Below, in pieces: positions 24,501 through 26,165 of a stretch of 28,319 nucleotides of DNA. The translations under genes and the position numbers were made by a program. Source of the DNA: Hemicentrotus pulcherrimus (Eukaryota; Echinodermata; Echinoidea; Camarodonta; Strongylocentrotidae). The stretch lies in contig BEXV01000649.1 in the NCBI GenBank assembly GCA_003118195.1, forward strand, positions 44,034 through 72,352, given 5' to 3'. How positions within the stretch are numbered: position 1 is the first letter of the stretch; each line of letters opens with the position of its first letter. Under the pieces are notes generated by a model. That model searched no databases. It was given only the letters and a program-made list of their open reading frames with translations, and had not been told where the DNA came from.

Positions 24501-26088
24501 GGAAATTCCACAAAGGACAAAAAAAAGTCAACGTAATAGTGAAATTAAAAAAATTTTAGTCCATCATCATCTGAAACTACATGATTAAATAATAAATGTT
24601 CCTAATGTAAAGAAGAGTACCCATCTTAATAATTGTTGACCAAAATATTAAATATTCAGTAGAATGTTGTTGTTTTTTTTCATCTTTTTTTCAATTTAAG
24701 NCAAATTTTTTATCATCATGTATTATTCAAAACATATTCTTTCACATGATTGGAAATAAGAGCTTCCATTTCATTGGGGCATTTCCAATTCTGGTCTTTA
24801 TCTTTAATAGCTACATGTGTATTTTTTACAATTAACTAAATGTTTTAAAATCCAAACTGAAACTATATTTTGTTGATAAGTACCATCATGATCAAGATGA
24901 TTTATTTACATATATTTAACGCACTCCTGGTTTACAACACAAAGAATTTTATTCATTATGTCTGATTTTGTGAATGTGGTTGGGACCACTGCTCTACCAC
25001 CTGGCCATTGTTATTGCTAGAATTTAAAAGGTCAGTAACCATTCTCTACCATATTACAGTACCTGCACTGAACAAAAGTTGAGTCTCAGTGTCTGAATCT
25101 GACTCTCGTTCCGGCACAACCTTGATACGAGCGTCTGATAGTTCTTGTGAAGTACCTCTGTTTCAGCCGACCTCGGGATAAAGGGCTGGATAGGGTCTGG
25201 TGAATTCATCTGCTGGGAAATTCCACAAAGGACAAAAAAAAGTCAACGTAATAGTGAAATTAAAAAAATTTTAGTCCATCATCATCTGAAACTACATGAT
25301 TAAATAATAAATGTTCCTAATGTAAAGAAGAGTACCCATCTTAATAATTGTTGACCAAAATATTAAATATTCAGTAGAATGTTGTTGTTTTTTTTCATCT
25401 TTTTTTCAATTTAAGGACAGAAAAAGAAAATTTGCAAAAGGCGTCCAAATAAATACTCTTAAATGTTGAGTACACAAGTACTGTTTTGTCTGTTGGGAAC
25501 CAGAAGGAAAGGAGGGCGTTAACTCTCTGTTAAACTTATTTTATGAGGAACACCCTTGACTTGTGGCTCAAAAAACTTAGATGATTAGTAATTAGTTCAG
25601 TTTCATGTGATATCTCTTCTGGTAGGGTATCCTCTGACATTTTAAAAGGTACAATACACAGAACTTTTTATTAATTTGAATGAAGAACTGTTGGTGAGAG
25701 TTTGAGAAAAGTTCCAACTGTTTAATATCTTTAAGGGTAAGTCCATCCCGCTTCTCTCATATTTCTGCTTCTATTAAAACCAACTTCATATCAGGGAGGA
25801 CTTCCCCTTCAATATCTTTTGTGAAATGACTAGTCAATGAACATGTGTAAATAAATAAAAAATAAACACAATATACAAAATGCATCCTCTTACCAAGGAA
25901 TCATCCCTCTGCTCTCCACCTCCACTCTTGAGCCTGCTCGAACCATTGAAACCTAGGTCTGCCAGCTTATGTACAAGGCCGATTGTCTCTTTTTCCGCCA
26001 CATCCAACTTCTTCTGCAGAAGGTGAACTGTAGTCTCTGGAGACGATCGTCTGAGGCGACTTGGTGGAAGAACTACTTTTGATGACAT
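187..26088 (-). CDS. CCDC150: CCDC150-like coiled-coil protein gene, 5' part (17 exons, 643 codons in window)
   Basis: The joined exons are 25894-26088, 24348-24494, 23585-23794, 21878-21946, 21393-21509, 20579-20708, 19918-19961, 18641-18733, 17203-17280, 15300-15421, 7593-7677, 5513-5605, 4787-4855, 4178-4270, 2724-2915, 2098-2160 and 187-315, read from high to low coordinates. They sum to 1929 bases with an unbroken frame. The product is almost entirely charged, heptad-like helix rich in E, K, Q, L and R, with a Pro-rich break in exon 9. It matches what I remember of vertebrate CCDC150 along its length. Two examples are [15 protein letters not shown] against KNCEFLVNRMCRLES, and [18 protein letters not shown] against [18 protein letters not shown]. 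Vertebrate CCDC150 is about 1,100 residues as I recall, so the C-terminal 40% should lie left of the window. I know of no established biochemical role for the family. No signal peptide or membrane segment is seen, so a cytosolic or cytoskeletal protein is expected. Confidence 0.88.
367..668. mobile_element. Foldback MITE, copy 1
   Basis: The two ends are long imperfect inverted repeats. The left end reads GGGGTTGTTTCACAAAGATC, and the right end read in reverse is GGGGTGTGTTTCACAAAGAT. Inner inverted stretches (taagtccaacttagag type) continue the pairing for about 65 bases, around an AT-rich centre. It has no coding capacity. A second copy sits at 7292-7564. The target site duplication is unclear, perhaps AG. 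It lies in intron 16. Confidence 0.85.
711..1066. repeat. Purine-rich minisatellite, 123-bp unit, three copies
   Basis: Units start at 711, 834 and 957, so the period is exactly 123 bases twice. Each begins agcagaagaatacgaaaaac and carries gaaatcatggtgaggatgat. The plus strand is nearly all A and G, so the CCDC150-like pre-mRNA is CU-rich here. Since 123 is a multiple of three, the minus strand gives a long Phe/Leu-rich open frame, which I do not think is a gene. Confidence 0.88.
1099..1690. mobile_element. Pearl/Helentron-like element with three ~149-bp tandem units
   Basis: It is bounded by ATGCCTCCGTC at 1099 and its inverse ACGGAGGCAT at 1681. Inside, a unit containing gatCaCAAGCTATTT, tgacctttgacct, atctaatc.attcattgg and ctgcaagatacatacatg repeats with anchors at 1167, 1312, 1463 and 1612. 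The spacings are 145, 151 and 149 bases. The right end (1661-1690) forms a stem-loop. Short terminal inverted repeats, a tandem core and an end hairpin match the plan of pearl elements of molluscs and Helentron-associated non-autonomous elements. The class is inferred. Confidence 0.7.
1691..1856. repeat. A/G-rich low-complexity tract with (GAT)n
   Basis: Purine-rich sequence ends in a run of GAT triplets around 1784-1815. It directly follows the tandem-core element and may have grown from its end. Confidence 0.8.
1899..2014. mobile_element. Short MITE with 19-bp perfect terminal inverted repeats
   Basis: TAGGGACTTTTAGATTTGC starts at 1899 and its exact inverse ends at 2014. The terminal TA may be a duplicated TA target. 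The centre has no coding potential. The element is 116 bases long and ends 84 bases from exon 16. Confidence 0.85.
2098..2160 (-). CDS. CCDC150: CCDC150-like coding exon 16
   Basis: It encodes 21 residues ([20 protein letters not shown], then Q), phase 0 on both sides. The acceptor is CTTTCACAG and the donor GTACAG. It fits the mammalian segment [20 protein letters not shown] in position. Confidence 0.82.
2161..2723. repeat. Intron 15 with TATC and TC simple repeats
   Basis: It contains (TATATC)n near 2385-2410, (TC)n near 2410-2455 and a longer pure (TC)n near 2533-2570. Apart from these, AT-rich sequence. The open frame at 2361-2666 is low-complexity Ser/Leu/Ile and is not a gene. Confidence 0.8.
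2724..2915 (-). CDS. CCDC150: CCDC150-like coding exon 15
   Basis: It encodes 64 residues, the best-matching exon of the gene. [20 protein letters not shown], then [20 protein letters not shown] and [14 protein letters not shown] follow mammalian [35 protein letters not shown] and LRKMNKYLQTKY. The acceptor is TGTTTTCAG and the donor GTAAGA, phase 0 on both sides. Confidence 0.92.
2916..3600. other. Intron 14, left part
   Basis: No gene is seen. The stretch around 3478-3520 (gcatacagactctaaaatga, then atccagaccccctttt) resembles 22198-22245 (gcatacaaactttgaaattt, then gaatctggacccctttct), which suggests two old copies of one dispersed repeat in the same orientation. Confidence 0.5.
3616..3686. 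repeat. Near-perfect 71-bp hairpin
   Basis: TTTTTAGAATTTCTCAAT at 3616-3633 is the exact inverse of 3669-3686. The inner parts (ttccttcattttc and gaaaatgaagaaa) also pair with almost no loop. The whole may fold as one long stem in DNA or RNA. It looks like the remains of a foldback element. Confidence 0.85.
3731..4114. mobile_element. 384-bp TTAA-type MITE, intact copy
   Basis: It has 11-bp inverted ends: TTAAAGGGATC at 3731 and GATCCCTTTAA ending at 4114. A second copy at 15552-16628 has the same interior (for example ggccctacgtgttatcagtg, tagactgtagtg, cagGCGATCGGCTTGTAAAA) but is split by an insertion. TTAA at both ends is consistent with piggyBac-type targeting, which is inferred. It lies in intron 14. 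Confidence 0.88.
4178..4270 (-). CDS. CCDC150: CCDC150-like coding exon 14
   Basis: It encodes 31 residues ([20 protein letters not shown], then [11 protein letters not shown]), phase 0 on both sides. The acceptor is TGTATTACAG and the donor GTAAGT, a full consensus. The peptide fits mammalian LEEENKHLADKMASLELQQ in position and pattern. A 384-bp TTAA-flanked MITE ends 63 bases beyond the donor. Confidence 0.85.
4378..4765. repeat. Long (TTC)n/(TCA)n trinucleotide region
   Basis: A CT-rich part (4378-4536) passes into a run of TCA triplets (about 4537-4755) broken by a few gtcaccgtc interruptions. The open frames over it read as poly-His on one strand and poly-Met on the other and are repeat artefacts. 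On the gene strand it is (TGA)n, starting about 20-30 bases after the weak exon 13 donor. Confidence 0.92.
4787..4855 (-). CDS. CCDC150: CCDC150-like coding exon 13
   Basis: It encodes 23 residues ([20 protein letters not shown], then QAQ), phase 0 on both sides. The acceptor is CATCATCAG and the donor GTCAGC, which is weak. On the gene strand the exon is preceded by almost 500 bases of CT-rich intron and followed about 30 bases later by a long (GAT)n run. Spliceosome access here may be unusual. Confidence 0.78.
4865..5345. repeat. GA-rich tract, gene-strand polypyrimidine (intron 12)
   Basis: Almost 480 bases consist of gaga, gggag and aagg runs on the plus strand, so the pre-mRNA is CU-rich just upstream of the exon 13 acceptor. 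Several overlapping open frames on the minus strand encode Ser/Leu/Pro and are not genes. Such tracts can form triplex DNA and bind pyrimidine-tract proteins. Confidence 0.88.
5513..5605 (-). CDS. CCDC150: CCDC150-like coding exon 12
   Basis: It encodes 31 residues ([20 protein letters not shown], then [11 protein letters not shown]), a strongly charged helix in phase 0 on both sides. The acceptor is ATATCTCTAG and the donor GTAAGC. It lies between the LINE-tail and MITE cluster of intron 11 and the long polypyrimidine intron 12. Confidence 0.84.
5720..5744. repeat. Perfect palindrome, perhaps a mobile-element end
   Basis: CCCCATTTGTC and GACAAATGGGG flank a three-base CGC loop. Similar small hairpins sit at the ends of the tandem-core and related elements in this window, so this may be the end of another Helentron-like element running right into 5745-6400. 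Confidence 0.7.
5745..6530. other. GC-richer unclassified segment in intron 11
   Basis: This stretch has more CpG and GC than its surroundings (gacgacgcag, gcgcaaacacgcac, ccgcgcgtagc, gatggcggctgcgctg). Open frames at 6005-6217, 6148-6348 and the minus strand are short and show no recognisable protein. It may be the body of a mobile element that starts at the 5720 hairpin, or an old insertion. After 6400 it becomes AT-rich with AAT-type triplets. Confidence 0.4.
6582..7255 (+). mobile_element. C-terminal fragment of a non-LTR retrotransposon reverse transcriptase ORF
   Basis: Frames on the plus strand give [19 protein letters not shown] and [11 protein letters not shown], then [19 protein letters not shown] with RWG, and after a frameshift [18 protein letters not shown]. 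That order (APP..IRR, LN.LRT..GR, RWG, then a Cys-rich CxCG.EQTMEHxxxxCP knuckle) is typical of the tail of many LINE ORF2 proteins found in invertebrates. It ends in (AAT)n at about 7232-7253, as a LINE 3' end often does. It is broken by stops and frameshifts and includes a tandem repeat at 6732-6929. The clade is not resolved. Confidence 0.75.
6732..6929 (+). repeat. 66-bp tandem repeat, three copies, inside the LINE fragment
   Basis: Units start at 6732, 6798 and 6864 with exactly 66-base spacing and only a few differences (taatacc/catacc, ccagctc/ccacctc). As 66 is a multiple of three, the reading frame is kept and encodes a 22-residue unit built around [17 protein letters not shown]. Confidence 0.92.
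7292..7564. mobile_element. Foldback MITE, copy 2
   Basis: Same family as 367-668: left end GGGGGGTGTTTCACAGAGAT, right end the inverse of GGGGGCTGTTTCATAAAGAT. The inner inverted arms (taagtcgaacttaactctaa and taagtccaacttagag) are kept. It is about 30 bases shorter than copy 1, mainly in the centre. It lies 28 bases from the exon 11 donor. Confidence 0.85.
7593..7677 (-). CDS. CCDC150: CCDC150-like coding exon 11
   Basis: One base completes a Ser codon, followed by 28 residues ([20 protein letters not shown], then HQNEMASL). The acceptor is TTCCGTGCAG and the donor GTAAGA. Its phase 2 to phase 0 pattern is what exon 10 needs, which supports both exons. The right edge of a 273-bp MITE (7292-7564) lies 28 bases past the donor. 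Confidence 0.82.
7990..8790 (+). pseudogene. LINE ORF1 remnant
   Basis: It starts ATGGCGTCTAAAAGAGCTCT ([13 protein letters not shown]..). A coiled-coil stretch follows ([20 protein letters not shown], then [13 protein letters not shown]), matching the LENRSRRNNL motif of L1-type ORF1 proteins. A basic RNA-binding domain then reads [20 protein letters not shown] and ends KKLFFIYP. A stop soon after the start, a stop near 8403 and frameshifts disable it. The best frame for the C-terminal part is 8422-8739. Confidence 0.85.
8791..9737. other. LINE inter-ORF region with (TG)n
   Basis: AT-rich sequence between the ORF1 and ORF2 remnants. It includes a pure (TG)n run at about 9554-9581. The open frames across the run (9342-9635, 9553-9747) are Cys/Val low complexity. 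At almost 950 bases it is long for a spacer and may include an older insertion, but I see no clear ends. Confidence 0.5.
9738..10360 (+). pseudogene. LINE ORF2 endonuclease remnant
   Basis: It opens [13 protein letters not shown] (the N.NCRGL start of AP-type endonucleases). Later frames hold [14 protein letters not shown] and, at 10097-10360, [20 protein letters not shown] with the conserved GDFN motif, then [16 protein letters not shown](R). Stops at the early Leu-Lys junction and several frameshifts break it. Confidence 0.87.
10624..11560 (+). pseudogene. LINE ORF2 reverse transcriptase remnant, catalytic half missing
   Basis: Frames hold [19 protein letters not shown] near 10826-10882, then [20 protein letters not shown] with RPITF, then [16 protein letters not shown] (motif A, with its first catalytic Asp) near 11508-11555. 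After that the frame jumps to the C-terminal Cys-rich tail, so motifs B and C, with the FADD active site, are absent. An internal deletion removed well over a kilobase if the parent was of usual length. Confidence 0.87.
11569..11893 (+). mobile_element. LINE C-terminal tail and 3' end
   Basis: [20 protein letters not shown] followed by VTPVWQDL is the C-terminal Cys-rich pattern (HLFxEC..V..W..L) of L1/Tx1-type ORF2. It ends at a stop near 11727. A short 3' UTR leads to AATAAA and an A-rich tail. It is fused in frame to motif A of the remnant above, inside the open frame 11153-11728. Confidence 0.82.
11894..12241 (+). other. Upstream region of the aldehyde dehydrogenase copy
   Basis: This is GC-richer than its surroundings and includes CCAAT (12020), gctcgctcgctcc and cgcgtggg. 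It could be parental 5' UTR and promoter sequence, or unrelated DNA. It follows the LINE A-rich tail with no gap. If it is parental promoter, the copy arose from DNA and not from spliced mRNA. Confidence 0.4.
12242..13137 (+). pseudogene. ALDH8A1-like aldehyde dehydrogenase pseudogene, intronless, internally deleted
   Basis: [20 protein letters not shown] at 12242 matches the start of ALDH8A1 (2-aminomuconate semialdehyde dehydrogenase of the kynurenine pathway; LENFIDGKFLPCSS in human as I recall). It breaks off at a stop at 12404-12406, after [14 protein letters not shown]. The next homology is [19 protein letters not shown], so about 190 residues with much of the NAD-binding domain are gone. 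The active-site region reads [11 protein letters not shown]: the catalytic Cys stays, but the NQGE motif before it has become NRWE. A frameshift near 12620-12650 moves to the frame with [37 protein letters not shown]-like [23 protein letters not shown] and the C-terminal IKH. The lack of introns suggests a retrocopy. Confidence 0.9.
13138..13844. other. Sequence after the aldehyde dehydrogenase copy
   Basis: AT-rich, non-coding. It may be the copied 3' UTR, but no clear poly-A end is found. An A-rich stretch at 14170-14245 with several AATAAA is one candidate end. No gene is seen. Confidence 0.4.
13845..13924. mobile_element. 80-bp MITE-like foldback
   Basis: TTAACCCGTTGACTAC at the left pairs with the right end, whose inverse is TTAACCCATTGCTTAC (13 of 16 match). 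The centre holds a smaller palindrome (ggaacc..ggttcc). TTAA at both ends recalls the 384-bp family but the sequence is different. Confidence 0.65.
13925..14504. other. AT-rich intron 10 segment
   Basis: Contains A-rich runs with AATAAA around 14180-14245 and a C-run near 14448. No gene or clear element is seen. Confidence 0.45.
14505..15280. mobile_element. Probable Helentron-like element with end hairpins
   Basis: The left end has the hairpin AATTCGTC / GACGAATT (14505-14525). The right end has tatcctctCCGACTTTGTCGG with caaggggata (15250-15280), another hairpin with outer pairing. Between them lie a tRNA-like stretch and AT-rich sequence with no gene; the open frame at 14828-15085 has no recognisable protein. 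The element ends in ATA triplets directly against the exon 10 donor. That the two hairpins belong to one element is inferred. Confidence 0.55.
14593..14665 (-). repeat. tRNA-like remnant (SINE head or tRNA pseudogene)
   Basis: On the minus strand, TCGCTATAGGATACGC resembles a type 2 promoter A box, and GGTTCGAGTC is a perfect B box. Between them CTTCCAT looks like an anticodon loop (TCC, Gly). The T arm pairs (CCTGG with CTGGG, two wobble pairs), but the anticodon stem does not, so it is not a working tRNA. It may have begun as a tRNA-derived SINE. Confidence 0.6.
15281..15299. repeat. ATA triplets touching the exon 10 donor
   Basis: taataataatgataataata leads straight into the donor, so intron bases from +3 onward are repeat. 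This leaves a weak 5' splice site. Confidence 0.75.
15300..15421 (-). CDS. CCDC150: CCDC150-like coding exon 10
   Basis: It encodes 40 residues plus two bases ([20 protein letters not shown], then [20 protein letters not shown]). The acceptor is TTATTTAG. The donor is AG followed by GTATTATTAT, weak after position +3 because the intron starts straight into an (ATT)n microsatellite at the tail of a mobile element. It ends in phase 2, and exon 11 begins with the single base needed. The intron that follows (15299 down to 7678) is the longest in the gene at about 7.6 kb. Confidence 0.8.
15552..16628. mobile_element. TTAA-type MITE, second copy, split by an insertion
   Basis: The ends are TTAAAGGGATC at 15552 and GATCCCTTTAA ending 16628, as in the copy at 3731-4114 and in the same orientation. 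Homology to that copy runs to about 15645 and resumes at about 16333 (gcgcttcaaaatgatcaaga), so some 690 bases were inserted later. Shared interior marks include gtgtctgtgatatggtgtaa and ggcgatcggcttgtaaaag. Confidence 0.9.
15645..16332. mobile_element. Tandem-core element nested in the TTAA-type MITE
   Basis: Near its ends are tCTCGCCTGC (left) and its rough inverse GCAGGCAAGAC (right). The core holds three units of about 155 bases: AATCAAAATCGG-type anchors lie at 15934, 16091 and 16243 (spacings 157 and 152). Each unit includes tttgcataaatta, ctgtgtagaagtttagtgt and ggagaagaa. The plan (short inverted ends, three ~150-bp units) is the same as 1099-1690 but the sequence is unrelated. Confidence 0.75.
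16629..17202. other. Intron 9, right part
   Basis: AT-rich. At 16997-17042 ataataataataaaatattg and catttatgaagcgcctttt look like the 3' end of a SINE-type repeat seen also at 22300-22360. Open frames across 16727-17059 are T-rich artefacts. Confidence 0.5.
17203..17280 (-). CDS. CCDC150: CCDC150-like coding exon 9, with a Pro break
   Basis: It encodes 26 residues ([20 protein letters not shown], then TPPPSQ). The run of three prolines should interrupt the coiled coil and is the only obvious break in this part of the protein. The acceptor has a good tract (CCTTTTTCAG) and the donor is GTATGA. Phase 0 at both ends. Homology at residue level is weaker here than in exons 2, 5, 6, 7 and 15; the call rests on splice signals, frame and position. 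Confidence 0.78.
17281..17707. other. Intron 8, right part
   Basis: No gene is seen. Around 17567-17610, acgggttctagaatctaagc followed by ctgattggtcaatt looks like a dispersed repeat, but I find no second copy here. Confidence 0.4.
17708..17796. repeat. AGATCT/CTAGA palindrome cluster
   Basis: tctagatctagatctaga at the left and attagatctagatctaat near 17761 are overlapping palindromes, with further tagatctag copies between. The whole can fold in several ways. Confidence 0.8.
17797..18398. repeat. Intron 8 with (CT)n and AAATATA arrays
   Basis: A short (TC)n near 17910, then from about 18012 to 18150 a run of ATAAATAT-type units (nearly pure A and T). Beyond that, AT-rich sequence with no gene. 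Confidence 0.8.
18399..18626 (+). mobile_element. 'Accacc/gtggtc' repeat, copy A
   Basis: It runs from acagtgaaacctgtctctaa to gcaggtttgactgta. Many inner phrases recur, inverted, in copy B at 19563-19740: gagacaagaaaagtggtc, acatgtttcaatgagaaacc, aagggaaa, aatgttgtc. A 17-base unit (acaggtggtctttctat) is repeated three times near its right end. It ends 14 bases from the exon 8 donor. Confidence 0.88.
18550..18602 (+). repeat. 17-bp tandem repeat, three copies
   Basis: acaggtggtctttctat is repeated without change. Copy B does not have this array, so it expanded in copy A after the two diverged. Confidence 0.85.
18641..18733 (-). CDS. CCDC150: CCDC150-like coding exon 8
   Basis: It encodes 31 residues ([26 protein letters not shown]), phase 0 at both ends, matching VLNDQLTKKCSELSCMLQ..IIADHQ in mammals. 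The acceptor is TTTGTGCAG and the donor GTAGGGC. It sits between two copies of one repeat family in opposite orientation (18399-18626 and 19563-19740). The nearer copy ends 14 bases from the donor. Confidence 0.86.
18734..19562. other. Intron 7, left part, with a degraded SINE
   Basis: AT-rich sequence with (ATA)n near 18841. At about 19250-19360, ggtacctgatcactacacct, gagagtggcaaatgtagatt and gtgctgtgacttgaac align in order with the SINE at 20323-20556, so this is a degraded copy of that family. I see no exon here. Confidence 0.55.
19563..19740 (-). mobile_element. 'Accacc/gtggtc' repeat, copy B (inverted)
   Basis: Read in reverse it starts tacagggaaaccagtctata and follows copy A: aagaccacccaagggagaca, agaaaagtggtc, acatgtttcaatgagaaacc, aatgttgtctttg, ending in gggattgactgta. 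Overall identity to copy A looks high by eye. It lies in intron 7, on the other side of exon 8. Confidence 0.88.
19763..19833. repeat. 71-bp foldback near exon 7
   Basis: ggagttttactttcc at the left pairs with ggaaaagtgtaactcc at the right, and the inner catatttttc pairs with gaaaatatg. It lies 84 bases past the exon 7 donor. Confidence 0.7.
19918..19961 (-). CDS. CCDC150: CCDC150-like coding exon 7 (44 bases)
   Basis: This micro-sized exon completes a phase-1 codon and gives [15 protein letters not shown]. Mammalian CCDC150 reads TSRDDLISKLVEENK at this point, directly after LKSDL. The acceptor is TATTTAAAG and the donor GTTAGT. The mammalian protein, as I remember it, has about 30 more residues between this segment and the one in exon 8. 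I looked through 18734-19917 on the minus strand and saw no exon for them. Confidence 0.83.
20323..20556 (-). mobile_element. tRNA-derived SINE, minus strand
   Basis: On the minus strand a tRNA-like head (20489-20554) reads TGTGCTAGTGGTTCTTA (A box region), ACTCCTAATC (an anticodon loop resembling CCT, Arg) and GGGTTCAAATCTC (B box). The body follows (ccgggtgtaaaagggtacct and gctctcaggaagaac on that strand) and it ends in ATT/AAT triplets at 20323. Such a head, body and microsatellite tail define a tRNA-derived SINE. The head ends about 25 bases from the exon 6 donor. Confidence 0.75.
20579..20708 (-). CDS. CCDC150: CCDC150-like coding exon 6
   Basis: It encodes 43 residues plus one base: [18 protein letters not shown], then [20 protein letters not shown]. 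The mammalian counterpart is VHILQQNCIALRDS..QLKSDL. The acceptor is ATATAG and the donor GTGAGT. It ends in phase 1, and exon 7 supplies the matching two bases. A tRNA-derived SINE remnant ends about 25 bases from the donor. Confidence 0.87.
20709..21159. other. Intron 5, AT-rich part
   Basis: Contains (GTG)n and AAT triplets near 20885-20940. No gene or clear mobile element is seen. Confidence 0.5.
21160..21364. repeat. (TGGA)n/(TGAA)n array
   Basis: Over 200 bases of ATGG and ATGA tetranucleotides with a few variants. The minus-strand open frame through it reads as repeats of His, Ser, Ile and Pro and is not a gene. It ends about 27 bases from the exon 5 donor. Confidence 0.95.
21393..21509 (-). 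CDS. CCDC150: CCDC150-like coding exon 5
   Basis: It encodes 39 residues, [20 protein letters not shown], then [19 protein letters not shown]. Mammalian CCDC150 has LRRQLAQEKYLRESLEKS followed by AMLLKIQEMGSTVEVER here, a clear match from memory. The acceptor is CTTTTTAG and the donor GTAAGG, phase 0. A long (TGGA)n array begins about 30 bases past the donor in the intron. Confidence 0.87.
21632..21856. mobile_element. MITE of the AAAGATAAAG family, copy 1
   Basis: The left end AAAAGATAAAG and right end TTGGTCTTTAT are diverged forms of the ends at 23818-24094. Inside, attgtgaaataaact, tgatcatgtagca, actgtgaggtttt and tcagaaattg-like phrases match 23228-23345. It ends about 20 bases from the exon 4 donor. 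Confidence 0.7.
21878..21946 (-). CDS. CCDC150: CCDC150-like coding exon 4
   Basis: This short exon has 23 residues ([20 protein letters not shown], then VNE), in phase 0 on both sides. The acceptor is GTTGTTGCAG and the donor GTAGGTG. Residues fit the helix that corresponds to EELKTTKRKMNLKIQEL in mammalian CCDC150. The end of a MITE-like repeat (about 21856) lies about 20 bases beyond the donor. Confidence 0.82.
21947..22619. other. Intron 3, left part
   Basis: Contains the second copy of the gaatctggaccccttt repeat near 22198-22245 and, at 22300-22370, ataataatattggatattta followed by tatagcgcacttatcc, a common SINE-type 3' end. No gene is seen. Confidence 0.5.
22620..22746. repeat. 127-bp two-armed foldback
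   Basis: Outer arms GTCACACCCTGGACA (22625-22639) and its inverse (22725-22739) are exact. Inner arms GGCTGCTAGCTTCCGCTT (22654-22671) and its inverse (22692-22709) are also exact. A 20-base loop remains. Outer and inner stems are separated by small bulges. It is likely the core of a foldback element. Confidence 0.9.
22747..23211. other. Intron 3, middle part
   Basis: AT-rich. Around 23015-23150 (gccccaaaaggccccaaaag, aatggcctatgtgg, then aataaaaatttaacctgaac) the sequence looks like the 3' UTR and tail of a LINE, but there is no reading frame to prove it. Confidence 0.4.
23212..23345. mobile_element. MITE of the AAAGATAAAG family, internal fragment
   Basis: gcgattgcattgtgaaataa, actggaaaggctgatcatgt and aatcatcaaaatgatcagaa match the interior of 21632-21856 in the same orientation. 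The ends are not found. Confidence 0.7.
23585..23794 (-). CDS. CCDC150: CCDC150-like coding exon 3
   Basis: It encodes 70 residues, [20 protein letters not shown] to NDAAYTN, a continuous heptad-like helix with many Ala, Glu, Lys and Arg. The first residues correspond to TEKDLNPQKTAFLKDRL in mammalian CCDC150 directly after the exon 2 segment, so no exon seems to be missing between them. The donor is GTGAGT. The acceptor is ATTAAG with a weak pyrimidine tract (phase 0). About 24 bases upstream of the acceptor a MITE end begins, and its CT-rich end may serve as part of the 3' splice signal. Confidence 0.87.
23818..24094. mobile_element. MITE of the AAAGATAAAG family, with 19-bp inverted ends
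   Basis: TATTAAAGATAAAGACCAG at 23818 is exactly inverted at 24076-24094. The interior carries gattgcattgtgaaa, as in the other two copies. It lies 24 bases upstream of the exon 3 acceptor. Its right part falls inside the duplicated 714-base block, so the right end is present again at 24791-24809. Confidence 0.85.
24348..24494 (-). CDS. CCDC150: CCDC150-like coding exon 2 (left copy of the duplicated block)
   Basis: It encodes 49 residues, phase 0 at both ends: [17 protein letters not shown], then a helix with [15 protein letters not shown] and LRLNFCSVQ. Mammalian CCDC150 has SPIQ followed by KNCEFLVNRMCRLES at the same place, as I recall it, which makes this the most diagnostic exon. The acceptor is a tandem CAGCAG, so splicing at the first AG would add one Gln. 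The donor is GTACTG. The exon lies in a 714-base block repeated exactly at 24702-25415. Only one copy should count in the gene model. Confidence 0.85.
25063..25209 (-). CDS. Exact second copy of exon 2, probably an assembly artefact
   Basis: This stretch equals 24348-24494 base for base and has the same acceptor and donor. It sits in the right copy of the block. Because the exon is phase 0 at both ends and a multiple of three, automatic gene calling would splice both copies in frame and make a false 49-residue tandem repeat. The zero divergence of exon and intron alike, together with the N at the join, argues against a real exon duplication. Confidence 0.8.
25416..25893. other. Intron 1
   Basis: AT-rich, no gene or clear repeat is seen. 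Confidence 0.5.
25894..26088 (-). CDS. CCDC150: CCDC150-like coding exon 1 (start codon exon)
   Basis: It encodes 65 residues starting [16 protein letters not shown], with a basic, Ser/Pro-rich head, then a first short helix ([21 protein letters not shown]). Vertebrate CCDC150 has a similar helix ending in LDFG near its N-terminus, as I recall it. The start is supported by an in-frame TAA at 26095-26097, two codons upstream. The exon extends 77 bases further as 5' UTR to 26165, where a pyrimidine run ending CCAG makes a good acceptor, so at least one non-coding exon should lie upstream. The UTR begins with a three-codon upstream ORF (ATG ACC TAG, 26157-26165). The donor is GTAAGA after 25894, phase 0. 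Confidence 0.85.
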
Positions 26089-26165
26089 CCTATCTTAGAA
26101 CTGTCACTGGCTTGGTGAATCAGATTCTTAGTAGAGCGGTCACTTTACTCTACTCTCTAGGTCAT

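Larger units (their letters stand above)
23987..25415. repeat. 714-bp exact direct duplication around a single N
   Basis: 23987-24700 and 24702-25415 appear identical throughout, including introns, exon 2 and a T-rich run at the end. They are separated only by the N at 24701. The block begins caaattttttatcatcatgt and ends tttttttcaatttaag. It is most simply two contig ends that overlap but were placed side by side. Confidence 0.93.

Noticed and set aside
25063..25209. Real tandem exon duplication of exon 2
   Set aside because: Exact identity across introns and the N at the join make an assembly error far more likely.
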